Shown piece after piece: positions 25,526-36,600 of a DNA stretch of 64,000 bases. Position numbers and translations under genes: made by a program. Under the pieces are notes generated by a model, which ran no database searches, had not been told where the DNA came from, and worked only from the letters and a program-made list of their open reading frames with translations. The first letter of the stretch is position 1, and each line of letters opens with the position of its first letter. This DNA comes from Planctomycetota bacterium (GTDB lineage Bacteria; Planctomycetota; Planctomycetia; Pirellulales; UBA1268): NCBI GenBank assembly GCA_003669585.1, contig QWOQ01000007.1:542694-606693 (forward strand), read 5' to 3'.

Positions 25526-26856
25526 ACGTATCCACTTTTTGGGATTTGGGGACGGTGGTATTTGGGATCAACCGGACGAACAAACAGATTGGCAATGAGG
25601 CCGATCATGAGCAGTCCGGCCATCAGAAACATGGTGGAGTTGTATGCCTCGGCTTTCGGCACACCGGCTTCAATATTCGCGGTGGAAATGTAATTGACAA
25701 GACTCGGACCAAGCAGCGCGGCAACCGACCACGCGGTGATGAGCCGTCCATGAATGGCGCCGATCTGATACGTGCCAAACATGTCGCGCAGATACGCCGG
25801 GATGGTGGCAAAGCCGCCGCCATACATGGTGATGATGATGGCCGTGACAACGACAAAGAGCGATTTATTCTGGATGCTTTGAGTCCACGGTACGGCGCAG
25901 TACAAAATCGCGCCGAGGAGAAAATAGATGCCGTAGACCGTCTTGCGGCCGGTGTAATCGGAGACCGATGACCAGACAAATCGGCCACCCATATTAAAGA
26001 TACTCAGCAGGCCTGCGAAGCCGCCACCGACTGCTGCGCTGACGCCAAACATATCCGAACACATCTTCGACGCCTGACCAAGAATGCCGATGCCGGCGGT
26101 GACATTCATACACAGCACCACCCAGAGGCACCAGAACTGCGGCGTCTTCCAGGCAACATCCACCGCGACATTAGCGTTTGTCACCATCGGCTTGACATGC
26201 TCCTGTGGCTCCCAGCCTTCCGGTTTCCAACCCTCGGGAGGGACACGTATAAGCATTGCCCCAAACAGCATCGAAACCGCATAGATGCAGGCCATGACGA
26301 CGAATGTCTCGGCGACGCCGACCGATGTGGCTGACTTGAAATGGTCCATGAGTTTTACGCCCAAAGGCGCGCCGATGAGAGCGCCACCGCCGAATCCCAT
26401 GATCGCCATTCCGGTGGCCATGCCGGGCCGGTCGGGAAACCATTTCATAAGCGTGGACACAGGCGAAATGTACCCGAGTCCTAGTCCGATGCCGCCTATG
26501 AAGCCGTAACCGATGTAAAGAAGCCAGAGAATCTTGAGCTTCACGCCGATGGCGGAGATGAGCAGGCCGCCGCAGAAGCAGACGCAACTCGCCACCATCG
26601 TCTTTCGTGGTCCACTGCGCTCCACCCACGTGCCAAATAACGCCGCTGAAATGCCGAGCATGAAAAGAGCGATAGAGTAAATCCAGCCGACCTGAGGAAT
26701 TGTCCAACCTGCACCGGTCTGCGTCAGCGGCACATTGAAGACGCTCAATCCATACACTTCTCCAATGCACATGTGCACGGCGATGGCGGCGGGCGGCACC
26801 AGCCAGCGGTTGAATCCGGCCTTGGCGACGGTCGCTTCGCGAGAGAGAAAATACAT
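25522..26856 (-). CDS. OFA-family major facilitator transporter
   Basis: 444-residue, 12-helix MFS transporter of the oxalate/formate antiporter family. Family marks: HMCIGEVYGLSVFNVPL near the start, GGIGLGLGYISPVSTLMKWFPDRPGMATG (the long loop before helix 5), and GGRFVWSSVSDYTGRKTVYG later. First gene of the operon, ahead of the small partner, lyase, epimerase and oxidase, so its cargo is probably hydroxyproline or a related acid, not oxalate; this is inferred from context alone. Start ATG 26856 has GGACG 9 nt upstream. A divergent operon begins about 450 nt away. Confidence 0.86.
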   Translation of the reverse strand: MYFLSREATVAKAGFNRWLVPPAAIAVHMCIGEVYGLSVFNVPLTQTGAGWTIPQVGWIYSIALFMLGISAALFGTWVERSGPRKTMVASCVCFCGGLLISAIGVKLKILWLLYIGYGFIGGIGLGLGYISPVSTLMKWFPDRPGMATGMAIMGFGGGALIGAPLGVKLMDHFKSATSVGVAETFVVMACIYAVSMLFGAMLIRVPPEGWKPEGWEPQEHVKPMVTNANVAVDVAWKTPQFWCLWVVLCMNVTAGIGILGQASKMCSDMFGVSAAVGGGFAGLLSIFNMGGRFVWSSVSDYTGRKTVYGIYFLLGAILYCAVPWTQSIQNKSLFVVVTAIIITMYGGGFATIPAYLRDMFGTYQIGAIHGRLITAWSVAALLGPSLVNYISTANIEAGVPKAEAYNSTMFLMAGLLMIGLIANLFVRPVDPKYHRPQIPKSGYV

Positions 26857-27306
26857 GGATAAACGTCCGTTCTAGCATTGAGATCTGGTGAGGGCATGGG
26901 TGCGGCCCACGCACACAGTTGCCTCGCGGCAAACTTCATCGAAACCCAGTATCAATGTATTGTCTCCATCAACATGACTCACACTCACTCCGCACACAAC
27001 TAATCCGCCTGTAGGGAAGTGCAAGGCTTCACGTTCAGATCATCTGTCAATTCTCCAGCCCACCGTTTGGCCGCCGAGACTGGCGACGGAGGGTGAATTT
27101 TCAATCGGAGTAACAAAGCGGGGTGTCATTCGCCGTTGCTGCGAAAGGGTGCTGTCATGTTTTGATTGTGGCTTCGCAGCGTCTCAGGCTTGCTTTTCAA
27201 TGTTCGACCGGCCCCCGGGGCCGCAGGATGCTCAGCATGATCTCAGTGGGTATGCTTTGCATCCTGGTTGTGCCAATCGTCTATTCATAGTCCCTTGGAG
27301 AATGTC
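26857..27306. other. 450 nt divergent intergenic region
   Basis: Lies between the transporter operon and the esterase/SMP-30 gene; promoters for both should be here. CGGCCCC-C-GGGGCCG at 27209-27223 is a perfect 15 nt GC palindrome, likely too GC-rich for a promoter and not followed by a T tract. I see no gene. Confidence 0.45.
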
Positions 27307-29058
27307 ATGAGTCCTCTGATTTGGAAGCGGTCGATTGGTGCGTTGGCCCTGTGTCTGACACAGCTTGTTGCCTCTCACGTTGGCAGTCTCACATCTGCAC
27401 ATCTCCAGGCGCAGGAATTTCCCAAGGGTGAAGTGCTCAAATTTTCATTCGATACAAGTACCATCTATCCAGGGTCTGTTCGCGACTACTGGATCTACGT
27501 TCCAAAACAGTTTGACGGCAAAACTCCGGCGTGTGTTCATGTCAATCAGGACGGTATCCAATCGGATGCTCCAGCGGTTTTTGATCGGCTGATTCACGAA
27601 AAGAAGATGCCTGTCACCATTGGTGTATTTGTCATGCACGGAAAAGTTCCGGCACGTCGGCCAGATGCACTCGATCGCTTCAACCGCAGTTATGAGTACG
27701 ACGGACTCGGCGATGAATACGCTCGATTTCTCCTCGAGGAACTGCTGCCGAATGTCGAAACACAAAAAACTTCCGACGGCCGTTCGATCCTGCTTTCTCA
27801 CAAAGGGAATGACCGTTCAATCGGCGGAACCTCCAGCGGTGCGATTTGTGCATTTACTGCAGCATGGGAACGGCCTGCCGAATTTTCACGGGTGTTCAGC
27901 GCGATTGGAACCTATGTTGGTTTGCGTGGAGGACACGCCTATCCAACGTTGCTGCGCAAAGTTGAGCCCAAGCCGATTCGAATTTTTCTGGAGGATGGCT
28001 CAAACGATCTCAACATCTACGGCGGTGACTGGTGGATGGCCAATCAGTCGATGGAGCGATCGCTGGTGTTTGCCGGATACGACGTAAAACATTCTTGGGG
28101 CGATGGTGGGCACAATGGAAAACATGCTACTGAAATTTTTCCCGAAGCAATGGAATGGCTCTGGAAGGATTGGCCGGCTGCTGTTTCCACTGGAAATGGA
28201 AGCCCGCAACTACAAGAGATTCTTCTTCCGGGTGAGGGTTGGAAACTGGTCGGCGAAGGCTACGCATTCACCGAAGGCCCGGCTGCCAATGCAAAGGGGG
28301 AACTTTTTTTTAACGATGTCGGCAAGGGAAAAACCTACCGGATAACTCCAGAAGGAACTGCCGTCGAGTGGCTTGCCGATTCCAAAAAAGGTGATGGCCA
28401 GAATTTTGCACCAGATGGACGTCTGATTGCCGCGAGCGGTTTAGACAATGAAATCCTCGCTTGGAATTCAAAAGGAGAGTCTCAGACAGTGGCCAAAGGA
28501 TTTCGGGGAAACGATTTAGTCGTGAATGCCGAAGGTCGAATTTTTGTGACCGAACCAGGCTGGGATGGAAAATCAATAAGCAAAATTCATTCCATCAGTC
28601 CATCCGGAGAAGATACGGTCGTCGATACAGGGCTGAAATTTTCAAACGGCATCTGCATGTCGCCCGATCAGAGCCTGCTCTACGTCGCGGATAGTCGCAC
28701 TCACTGGGTCTGGAGCTATTCGGTCCAACCCGACGGCACACTCTCGAACAAACAGCGCTACTACCACTTGCACGTGCCAGACACCGCAGACGACAGTGGC
28801 GCCGACGGTATGCGAGTGGATCGCGATGGCCGTCTCTACGTTGCGACTCGCATGGGAATCCAGATTTGTGATCAGGCGGGGAGAGTCAACTGCATTGTGC
28901 CAACACCCAACGGTCGGGTTTCAAATATTGCTTTTGGTGGAGAACATTTTGACTCGCTGCTGGCAACCTGCGGCGACAAGGTCTACATACGAAAACTCAA
29001 AGTCAAAGGGGCACCGCACTTTTTGCCACCAGTCCTCCCGGCGACACCGAGATTGTAA
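27307..29058 (+). CDS. Exported esterase fused to SMP-30/gluconolactonase domain
   Basis: 583-residue secreted protein. A signal peptide (MSPLIWKRSIGALALCLTQLVASHVG) precedes an alpha/beta-hydrolase domain of the enterochelin-esterase type at about 40-295. Nucleophile Ser176 lies in GGTSSGA, and a probable His in GHNGKHATEIF. A second domain at about 310-583 is an SMP-30-like beta-propeller (YAFTEGPAANAKGELFFNDV, GICMSPDQSLLYVADSRTHWVWSY, GADGMRVDRDGRLYVATRMGI). The fusion suggests two hydrolytic steps on one exported substrate, such as an ester-linked sugar lactone. ATG 27307 has a GGAGA site 7 nt away; a GTG upstream at 27268 is less likely. A bidirectional terminator begins right at its stop. 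Confidence 0.86.
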   Translation: MSPLIWKRSIGALALCLTQLVASHVGSLTSAHLQAQEFPKGEVLKFSFDTSTIYPGSVRDYWIYVPKQFDGKTPACVHVNQDGIQSDAPAVFDRLIHEKKMPVTIGVFVMHGKVPARRPDALDRFNRSYEYDGLGDEYARFLLEELLPNVETQKTSDGRSILLSHKGNDRSIGGTSSGAICAFTAAWERPAEFSRVFSAIGTYVGLRGGHAYPTLLRKVEPKPIRIFLEDGSNDLNIYGGDWWMANQSMERSLVFAGYDVKHSWGDGGHNGKHATEIFPEAMEWLWKDWPAAVSTGNGSPQLQEILLPGEGWKLVGEGYAFTEGPAANAKGELFFNDVGKGKTYRITPEGTAVEWLADSKKGDGQNFAPDGRLIAASGLDNEILAWNSKGESQTVAKGFRGNDLVVNAEGRIFVTEPGWDGKSISKIHSISPSGEDTVVDTGLKFSNGICMSPDQSLLYVADSRTHWVWSYSVQPDGTLSNKQRYYHLHVPDTADDSGADGMRVDRDGRLYVATRMGIQICDQAGRVNCIVPTPNGRVSNIAFGGEHFDSLLATCGDKVYIRKLKVKGAPHFLPPVLPATPRL

Positions 29059-29082
29059 AAAAGATTCTCCAGAGTCTTTTTT
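29057..29082. terminator. Bidirectional intrinsic terminator
   Basis: AAAAAAGA (29057-29064) pairs with TCTTTTTT (29075-29082), with further pairing inside the loop. It overlaps the ends of two convergent genes and can stop transcription from either side. Confidence 0.85.
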
Positions 29083-30364
29083 ACGTCGATTTTTTCTTGC
29101 CGTTTTTTCGGTAATCCCAGGGGGGAACAGGGGATTGCTGCGCCCAGAGTCCAAGTTTCTTTGCCTGTGCTTGAGCCTGAACATCCACCAGCGATTTGTC
29201 TTTGGAATACGCTGCGTAATGCCATGCATTTCCAGTGGCAATCATCTGGCGGTTCACGTCCACGCCGTCAACGTCAATGTGACCGATGACTCGTCCGTAA
29301 CGATCCGTTCCACTGCTGACGACATGAATTGTTTTTCCAAAAACCATACCGGCAAGAGCTTCGCGTGAACGGCTTCCGAAATCCTGGCCGAGTTCCGGCG
29401 CATCCATTTCTGCCAAGCGAATTTTATGCTGCACGTTTGATTCATCAATGCACGTCACAGTGTCACCGTCATGCACGCCGACGACTCTCCAGAGTTCATT
29501 CTGCGGGGTGCTCGACGTGGGGATCGCCTGCGTCTTACTGGCACTTGCTGATACTTGCGGCAGACTTGTAGCCGGAATCTGTTGAGGCTCACTCTTGATC
29601 GGCGATGGCAGCCCAGAGGGTGCTAAAACAACTGCAGGGGCAACGAGTGGTGGAGATTGAGCTTGAGGCGCAAGCGTTTGAGCAGAGACCTGTGGGCTGG
29701 TTGTTGGCGGCGAAAGTTGAGCCTGATACTGCTGCGGTTGATCACCTCGTGCGATCGCAATCCCAACCGGAATGGCTGCCGCACAACTGGTGGCATATTG
29801 CCATCGAACGTTTGATGGAGCCACTCCTGGAGGCGGCTTTCGATTGACCACTCCGGCAGAAAGTGGAGCGGCAGCCTGAACAAGAGGCACCGGTGGACCG
29901 ATCGCATAGGTGAAGACATAGGTTGGAGCAAACGAGAAGAGTACCGCTCGACCATCGCTGCCTTGTGCCCAGTAGGAAATCGTCTGCGGAATCCATCCCT
30001 GCGGTACCGGGCCATTGATGCTTTGCACGGCAGCGAGGTTTGGAGCCTGCTCACTTTTGAGAGTTTTTTCTTCGGGCACATTTCTTTCATCGGTGCGAGG
30101 CAACCGAGACGATGCGACAGGAACTTTGGATACCGAAACGCTTTTCTTGGATGCACTGTTTTCCGTCGATCGAGTTTGTATGGATCGCGGTTGCACCGAG
30201 CCACCGGAGAATTCATCCGCGGCGCCCCAAGCACGTGCTGATGTATCCGACTGATCGGCAGCATACGCCGGGTACAGAAAAAATATGCTCGTCGAGCATG
30301 CAATGAGGGCAGCGGCGATCGTCGCAACCACTTTTTTTCTGGTCAGACTCACCCAGAATCGCAT
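29081..30364 (-). CDS. Secreted staphylococcal-nuclease-like protein
   Basis: 427-residue exported protein. The signal peptide (KKVVATIAAALIACSTSIFFLYPAYAAD) is followed by a long low-complexity Pro/Gln/Ser-rich linker, about 200 residues, then a thermonuclease (SNase) domain in the last 140. The domain has WRVVGVHDGDTVTC, HKIRLAEMDAPELGQDFG (Arg and Asp of the active site), DRYGRVIGHIDVDGVDVNRQMIATGNAWHY, and KKLGLWAQQSPVPPWDYR, so the catalytic residues look complete. Likely a secreted DNA or RNA nuclease for nutrient recovery. ATG 30364 is chosen over GTG 30427, which would add 21 residues before the signal. Confidence 0.87.
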   Translation of the reverse strand: MRFWVSLTRKKVVATIAAALIACSTSIFFLYPAYAADQSDTSARAWGAADEFSGGSVQPRSIQTRSTENSASKKSVSVSKVPVASSRLPRTDERNVPEEKTLKSEQAPNLAAVQSINGPVPQGWIPQTISYWAQGSDGRAVLFSFAPTYVFTYAIGPPVPLVQAAAPLSAGVVNRKPPPGVAPSNVRWQYATSCAAAIPVGIAIARGDQPQQYQAQLSPPTTSPQVSAQTLAPQAQSPPLVAPAVVLAPSGLPSPIKSEPQQIPATSLPQVSASASKTQAIPTSSTPQNELWRVVGVHDGDTVTCIDESNVQHKIRLAEMDAPELGQDFGSRSREALAGMVFGKTIHVVSSGTDRYGRVIGHIDVDGVDVNRQMIATGNAWHYAAYSKDKSLVDVQAQAQAKKLGLWAQQSPVPPWDYRKNGKKKST

Positions 30365-30635
30365 ACTTTTTTTCTGGATGCCCCGCACCAATTTCTCTCC
30401 GAATTCACTTGAACAAGAGAAGCCCACTCGCGCTTGAAATCGGCTTTTTCACAGCACAAATCCAACGCTGCCGCCATAATCGGAACGGCTTTCCTCGTTT
30501 CTCCTCCAGCGATTCCGGCAGGGCGATCCTTGCCGACAACTCTTGGGATTCAAGCCGACTTGTGTCGAATCTGAGGCCTGCGAAAGAAGATCCTTGTATG
30601 GATGAAGTCATGCCAAAGAAAGTAGGCTTGGATCT

Positions 30636-32090
30636 ATGACTTCACACTTTTTCACCACGCTACGATTCGTCATCTCACATTTTTCGGCGCGACGGATTTG
30701 TCGAACCGTGGACGTTGTCGTGATCTCGCTTGTGGCTCTCCTCGGCGGCAGCATCACGCGTGCGGCCGATCTGACAATTCAGGAAACCATTGCCACTGCC
30801 ACGCGTGCAAAAATGCGAGTGCTGGAAAGCAGGCATCTGGTATTGATCACCGATCGACCAGAGAGGCGCGGTGACGGGATCGAAGAGTTTCCGGGCTATT
30901 TTGACGAAGCTGTCGAGCAGTGGTGCAAGCGACTCTCGATTGATGCTGTGATTGCACAGCCTTGGAAAACAGTGGGGTGCCTCATCGTCGATCGAAATCG
31001 ATTTCGATCGATAGGACTTCTTCCAGATTCAATTCCTCCATTTAAAAACGGCTACTGCAATCTCGATCGTTTCTGGTTGATGGATCAGTCGAGCCCCTAC
31101 TACCGTCGTCATCTTTTTTTGCACGAAGGCGTTCACTCGATTGCAACGACGCTGCGCCACGCCGAAACCGATGCCTGGTACACCGAAGGACTGGCCGAAC
31201 TTCTTTCGACTCACAGAATCGAAGACGGACATTGTGTGCTCACGCCGATTCCAGAATCCTCTGCTGATGTTCAACAACTCGGTCGTATCGAAGCCTTGCG
31301 AGAAGCGAGGCTCTCCGGAAAAGCAAAGTCCATCGAGGAAGTGTTTGCATCACCCCCCGACTCCCACTTCCATGTTTCCTCTTATGCTTGGAACTGGGCT
31401 GCTGTTGCAATGCTCACCGAGCACCCTCGCTACGCAGCAGCCATGGCCAAGCTCCAGCAAGGCCCGCTCGATCAATCGTTTACAGCGAGACTGCTTGCAT
31501 CTGCTGACATCAATCAAGAGATACTCGTTCGAGACTTCGATGCTTTTTCTGACGACGTCGACTACGGCTACCGATTTTCACATTCGGCCGTGGAGTGGCT
31601 CACGGAGGAATCCCTGACCGATCAGAAAACCGTGGTCGTGAATTCGTCTCGGGGCTGGCAAAGCGCCGGCATTTTTCTCTCCCGTGGCGATCGAGTTCGA
31701 TTCACGGCAAAGGGTCGATTCACACTCGGATCGATTTCGCCTGAAATTGATCAAAGCGGCTCACCGCTGACGCTCACAAGCGAAGCGAATGGGATCACGC
31801 TCGAATGGTATCGCGGGCGCCCGCTTGGAAGGCTGCTCGTCTCACAATGGATCGATCACGCTCCGCTTGTATCGAGTCGAGTCGCGAAGCCAAAAGACGA
31901 TCGTCTCAAGAAAGACCACGGGCACTTCGATGCTCGGCCCGGATTTTTTATTCTTGAAACCGGTCAATCCGCAGAGTTTGTGGCCGCTTTTGACGGACCT
32001 CTTTTTTGTAAAATGAACGATTTTCCAAGATCGCTCGCTGACAACACTGGAACTCTCGACGTTACTTTTAAACGTCTCGATTCTCAGTAG
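30636..32090 (+). CDS. Secreted gluzincin-like peptidase of unknown role
   Basis: 484-residue exported protein. A signal sequence (VVVISLVALLGGSITRAAD) ends near residue 45. A zinc site HEGVH at 163-167 and a downstream Glu in AWYTEGLAELLS (Glu184) are the HExxH plus third-ligand Glu pattern of gluzincins. The C-terminal half (VVNSSRGWQSAGIFLSRGDRVRFTAKGRFTLG) is a beta-rich module that may bind carbohydrate or the substrate. Similar genes appear often in planctomycetes with unknown substrates. Convergent with gltD; the stops are only 15 nt apart. Confidence 0.78.
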   Translation: MTSHFFTTLRFVISHFSARRICRTVDVVVISLVALLGGSITRAADLTIQETIATATRAKMRVLESRHLVLITDRPERRGDGIEEFPGYFDEAVEQWCKRLSIDAVIAQPWKTVGCLIVDRNRFRSIGLLPDSIPPFKNGYCNLDRFWLMDQSSPYYRRHLFLHEGVHSIATTLRHAETDAWYTEGLAELLSTHRIEDGHCVLTPIPESSADVQQLGRIEALREARLSGKAKSIEEVFASPPDSHFHVSSYAWNWAAVAMLTEHPRYAAAMAKLQQGPLDQSFTARLLASADINQEILVRDFDAFSDDVDYGYRFSHSAVEWLTEESLTDQKTVVVNSSRGWQSAGIFLSRGDRVRFTAKGRFTLGSISPEIDQSGSPLTLTSEANGITLEWYRGRPLGRLLVSQWIDHAPLVSSRVAKPKDDRLKKDHGHFDARPGFFILETGQSAEFVAAFDGPLFCKMNDFPRSLADNTGTLDVTFKRLDSQ

Positions 32091-32105
32091 TCATCCTCGG
32101 CCTGC

Positions 32106-33608
32106 TCAGATTGTTCCGGCGTGCGCGGCAAAATCTGCCGCCATTGCGCTTGGCAGATTTGTCTGTCCTGTGAGCCACAGATCAATCGAACGCGCCGCCT
32201 CACGTCCTTCGTGAATTGCCCACACGACAAGAGACTGCCCCCGACGCATATCTCCAGCCGCAAACACTCCCGAACGGCTGGTCATAAAATCCCTACCGGC
32301 CTTCACATTGCCTCGCGCATCGAGTTCGAGCCTCAGATCCGAGACCGGACCTTTTTGCTCGGGGCCCATGAATCCCATCGCCATAAGTGCCAACTGACAA
32401 GGCCACACTTCCTGCGTGTCGGGAAGTTCTCGAAACTTTTGCTGCCCGCTTTCATTATCGCAATACCACTCAATGCGAACCGTTCGAAGCGATGCAAGTT
32501 TTCCTTGCGCGTCAGCGATAAATTCTTTTGTCAGAATACCCCATTCGCGTCGGCAACCTTCCTCGTGCGAACTACTGGTACGCAAAATGATCGGCCACAG
32601 AGGCCACGGTGTGCTGGCAGGTCGCTCGTGTGCCCGAGGATAGTTCCCAACGTCCGGTGGTTTGGGAAGCAGTTCAAATTGTGTGAGGCTCTTGGCTCCC
32701 TGTCGGTTGCTGGTGCCGTCGCAGTCGCTGCCGGTATCACCACCTCCAATCACGATCACATCCTTGCCTTCGGCAGAGATCTGTTCTTCCAGAGTGTCAC
32801 CGGCATTTTTCTTGTTTTGCTGTGGAAGAAATTCCATCGCAAAGTGCACGCCTGGGATTTCGCGGCCCGGTATTGTGAGATCGCGTCCGAGCGTTGCGCC
32901 GCCGGAAAGAAGCACTGCGTCAAACTCATTCACGAGAGACTCTGTTGGGATATCGAATCCGATGTTGGCATTGCAGCGAAACACCACCCCTTCCTCCTCC
33001 ATCTGTCGAATGCGCCGTTCGACTTGCCATTTCTCCAGTTTAAAATCTGGAATGCCGTACATGAGCAGGCCGCCCGGTCTATCGGCTCGCTCAAAAACGG
33101 TCACGTGGTGTCCGGCCCGATTGAGTTGCTGAGCTGCAGCCAAGCCTGCCGGCCCGCTTCCCACGATCGCCACACGTTTGTCGGTACGTTGCTGCGGTGG
33201 TTCGGCCACCACCCATCCTTCAGCAAACGCGCGATCGGCAATGGCCATTTCAATCTGTTTAATTGCGACCGGATCTTCGTTGATGCCCAGCACGCAGGCC
33301 GTTTCACACGGGGCCGGGCAGACGCGCCCCGTAAATTCCGGAAAATTATTCGTCGAATGAAGCCGATGAATCGCCTCACGCCACTGATTGCGATACACCA
33401 AGTCGTTAAAGTCGGGAATGATATTTCCCAGTGGACAACCATTGTGGCAAAACGGAACACCGCAATCCATGCAGCGAGCGCCTTGGCGAACGAGTTCCTC
33501 GTTGGGCAAGATCGTGAGAAACTCGCGGTAGTGTTTCAACCTTTGATCCACTGGCTCCTTGCCAGAAATCTTGCGCTGATAGTTTACAAATCCTCTCGGC
33601 TCACCCAT
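32106..33608 (-). CDS. gltD: Glutamate synthase small subunit
   Basis: 500-residue beta subunit of NADPH-dependent glutamate synthase. It takes electrons from NADPH through FAD and [4Fe-4S] clusters to the large subunit. N-terminal cysteines ([26 protein letters not shown], then [12 protein letters not shown]) hold the clusters. Two dinucleotide folds are present: [17 protein letters not shown] for FAD and [21 protein letters not shown] for NADPH. Full length for the family. It follows gltB by 58 nt on the same strand, so the two form an operon. Confidence 0.96.
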   Translation of the reverse strand: MGEPRGFVNYQRKISGKEPVDQRLKHYREFLTILPNEELVRQGARCMDCGVPFCHNGCPLGNIIPDFNDLVYRNQWREAIHRLHSTNNFPEFTGRVCPAPCETACVLGINEDPVAIKQIEMAIADRAFAEGWVVAEPPQQRTDKRVAIVGSGPAGLAAAQQLNRAGHHVTVFERADRPGGLLMYGIPDFKLEKWQVERRIRQMEEEGVVFRCNANIGFDIPTESLVNEFDAVLLSGGATLGRDLTIPGREIPGVHFAMEFLPQQNKKNAGDTLEEQISAEGKDVIVIGGGDTGSDCDGTSNRQGAKSLTQFELLPKPPDVGNYPRAHERPASTPWPLWPIILRTSSSHEEGCRREWGILTKEFIADAQGKLASLRTVRIEWYCDNESGQQKFRELPDTQEVWPCQLALMAMGFMGPEQKGPVSDLRLELDARGNVKAGRDFMTSRSGVFAAGDMRRGQSLVVWAIHEGREAARSIDLWLTGQTNLPSAMAADFAAHAGTI

Positions 33609-33666
33609 CGCCCGTCTCCTTGTTTTTTCGATTCACCACGTACTCGAAATCTCTCTTTCGAAAGAT

Positions 33667-36600
33667 TCATGCACGCTGCGTTTTTTTCGATTCTTCTTCG
33701 CGAGCAAGCGTCTGCTCGGCCTGCGAAACCTTTCGCAGTTCCTCAATCGCTCGCTTGTAGTCGACTGGCATTACTTTCACAAAATGCTTCTTCGAGACCT
33801 GCCACCGTTCGAGAATCATCTTGCCTCTGGCACTGTCGGTGTAACCAACGTGCTTCTCGATCTGTTTGTAGATCGAATCCAGATCCTGTTCATCTGGCAC
33901 TTCAAGAACCACCATTTCTTTATTGACGCGCGATGGAAACTTTCCATCTGCGTCCCAGACGTAGGCAATGCCGCCACTCATACCAGCAGCAAAATTTCGA
34001 CCTGTTTCACCAAGGATGATCGCTCGACCGCCGGTCATGTATTCGCAGCCATGATCTCCAACACCTTCGACCACTGCCTCGGCACCGCTGTTGCGAACGC
34101 AGAATCGTTCGCCCGCAATGCCACGGAGATAGACCTCACCGGAGGTTGCACCATAGAGCACCACATTTCCCGCGATCACGTTTTCCTCAGCCACAATGGT
34201 CGCATCGCGCGACGGATACACGATCAGTCTTCCACCAGAGAGTCCTTTGGCACAGTAGTCGTTGACATCCCCTTCCACTCGCACCGTAACGCCCGGCACG
34301 CCGAAAGCCAGAAGGCTCTGGCCGGCAGAACCTGTGAAGTGAATTTCAATGGTGCCATCGGGAAGACCGGCGGGACCGTGCTGCCGGGTAATCTCGCTTG
34401 ACAGGATCGTGCCGACGGTTCGATTCACGTTGCGAATAGGCATCGAAAGTCGAACCGGCTTTTTTTCTTTGATCGCTCCCTCGCAGAGCTTTAAAAGTTT
34501 CTTCATATCGAGCGACTTCTCCAGCCCGTGATCCTGCGTCTGTTCGCAATGCGTCTTTACATGTGCTGGAACCTCGGGTTTATGGAGGATCGCCGAAAAA
34601 TCGAGCCCTTTGGCTTTCCAATGATCGATTGCCTCGCGGGCATTGAGACAATCCACGCGACCAACCATTTCATCGATCGTGCGAAAACCGAGCTTCGCCA
34701 TAAGTTCCCGAACTTCCTCGGCGAGCATGAAAAAGAAGTTCACCACATGTTCCGGCTGGCCGGTAAATCGCTGACGCAGCAACGGGTCTTGAGTGGCGAT
34801 ACCGACAGGACAAGTATTGAGATGGCACTTTCGCATCATGATGCATCCGATCACCACAAGCGACGCCGTTGCGATGCCGTATTCCTCGGCACCCAAGAGC
34901 GTGGCAATCACCACATCCTTTGCGGTGCGAATCATACCGTCAGTCTGCACGATGATCCTGCCTCGCAGGTCATTCATCACAAGCACCTGATGGGTTTCTG
35001 CAAGACCAAGCTCCCAAGGCAAGCCTGCATGTTTGATCGACGTCTGAGGACTCGCGCCGGTGCCGCCGTCGTGCCCGGAGATGAGCACCACGTCCGCTTT
35101 TCCTTTTGAGACGCCAGCAGCGACCGTCCCCACTCCAACTTCGGCGACAAGTTTCACGCTCACTCGTGCGTGATGATTCGCATTTTTGAGATCGTGAATG
35201 AGCTGCGCAAGATCTTCGATCGAATAAATATCGTGGTGCGGAGGAGGCGAGATGAGCCCGACGCCGGGCGTCGAATGGCGAATGCGAGCAATTTCTCGAT
35301 CAACCTTGTGGCCTGGCAGCTGTCCGCCTTCGCCGGGCTTGGCACCCTGCGCCATCTTGATCTGAAGTTCTCTGGCGTTGACGAGGTAGTAGCTTGTCAC
35401 ACCAAAGCGGCCACTGGCGACTTGTTTTACAGCAGAATTTTTACTGTCGCCGCTCGAATTGCGTTGATAGCGCACGGGATCCTCGCCTCCTTCGCCCGTA
35501 TTGCTCTTGCCTCCGAGGCGATTCATGGCGATTGCAAGTGTCTCGTGAGCCTCCTTTGAAATCGAACCGTACGACATTGCTCCGGTGGCAAATCGCTTGA
35601 CGATCGACGTGGCAGGCTCCACCTCTTCCAGCGGAATTGCTTTGGATAGAAACTTAAATTCAAGCAGTCCACGCAGCGTCAGCAATCGAGCCTGCTGCTG
35701 ATCGATGAGAGACTGGTAATCGCGAAATTCCTCGCGACTGTTGATCTGCGTTGAGTGCTGCAACTTTGCCACAACCTCGGGCGAGAGCATGTGCGACTCC
35801 CCTTTTCGGCGCCACTGATACTGCCCGCCGATGTCGAGTTCAAGTGCCTGTGGAACGTTCGTGTGAGGCCATGCGTGTTCATGGCGACGGAGGATTTCAA
35901 TCGTAACTCCATCGAGTCCGATGCCACCGATGCGACTCGGAGTGCGAGTGAAAAACTCATCGACAAATTCTCTGGCAAGTCCAACTGCTTCAAAAATCTG
36001 TGCTCCTCGATAACTCTGCTGCGTTGAGATTCCCATCTTGCTCATAATCTTGAGCAGTCCCTTAGACGCTGCCTTGAGAAAATTCTTGTGCAATTTTTCT
36101 CGCGGCATGTTTTGTGGCAGCAAGCCCTCCATCTGCATCTGATCGATCGTGGCAAACGCAAGGTATGGATTGATCGCTCCGGCACCATACGACGTGAGCA
36201 GGGCGAAGTGATGAACTTCACGGGTATCCGCAGTCTCGACAGCAATACCTACACGAGTACGGCTCCCTTCTTTCACCAGATGATGGTGAACCGCGGAGGT
36301 CGCCAGCAGAGCCGGCACTGCGGCAAATTCTCGATTCACTCCCCGATCCGAAAGCAAAATGATCGTGGCTCCGTCACGAATCGCTTGACTGGCTTGACTG
36401 CGCAGTTCATCGAGGCGCTGCTGCATTCCCTCAACGCCCGTGCGAGCTTCAAAAAGCATAGAGATACACTTTGTCACCAAGCCCGGTTGATTGAGTGCCT
36501 TGATGCTTGCCATCTCGGAGTTTGAAACAACCGGCACTTCCAGTCGCAACAACCGACACTGCTCGGGCGTGGAATCGAGAACATTTCCCTCGCAGCCGAT

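Noticed and set aside
27209..27223. 15 nt GC palindrome as a terminator
   Set aside because: It has no T tract and lies in a divergent promoter region, so its role is unclear.
32121..33926. Open frame of 601 codons on the plus strand opposite gltD
   Set aside because: It is antisense to a well-conserved enzyme and shows no family likeness; a codon-bias shadow.
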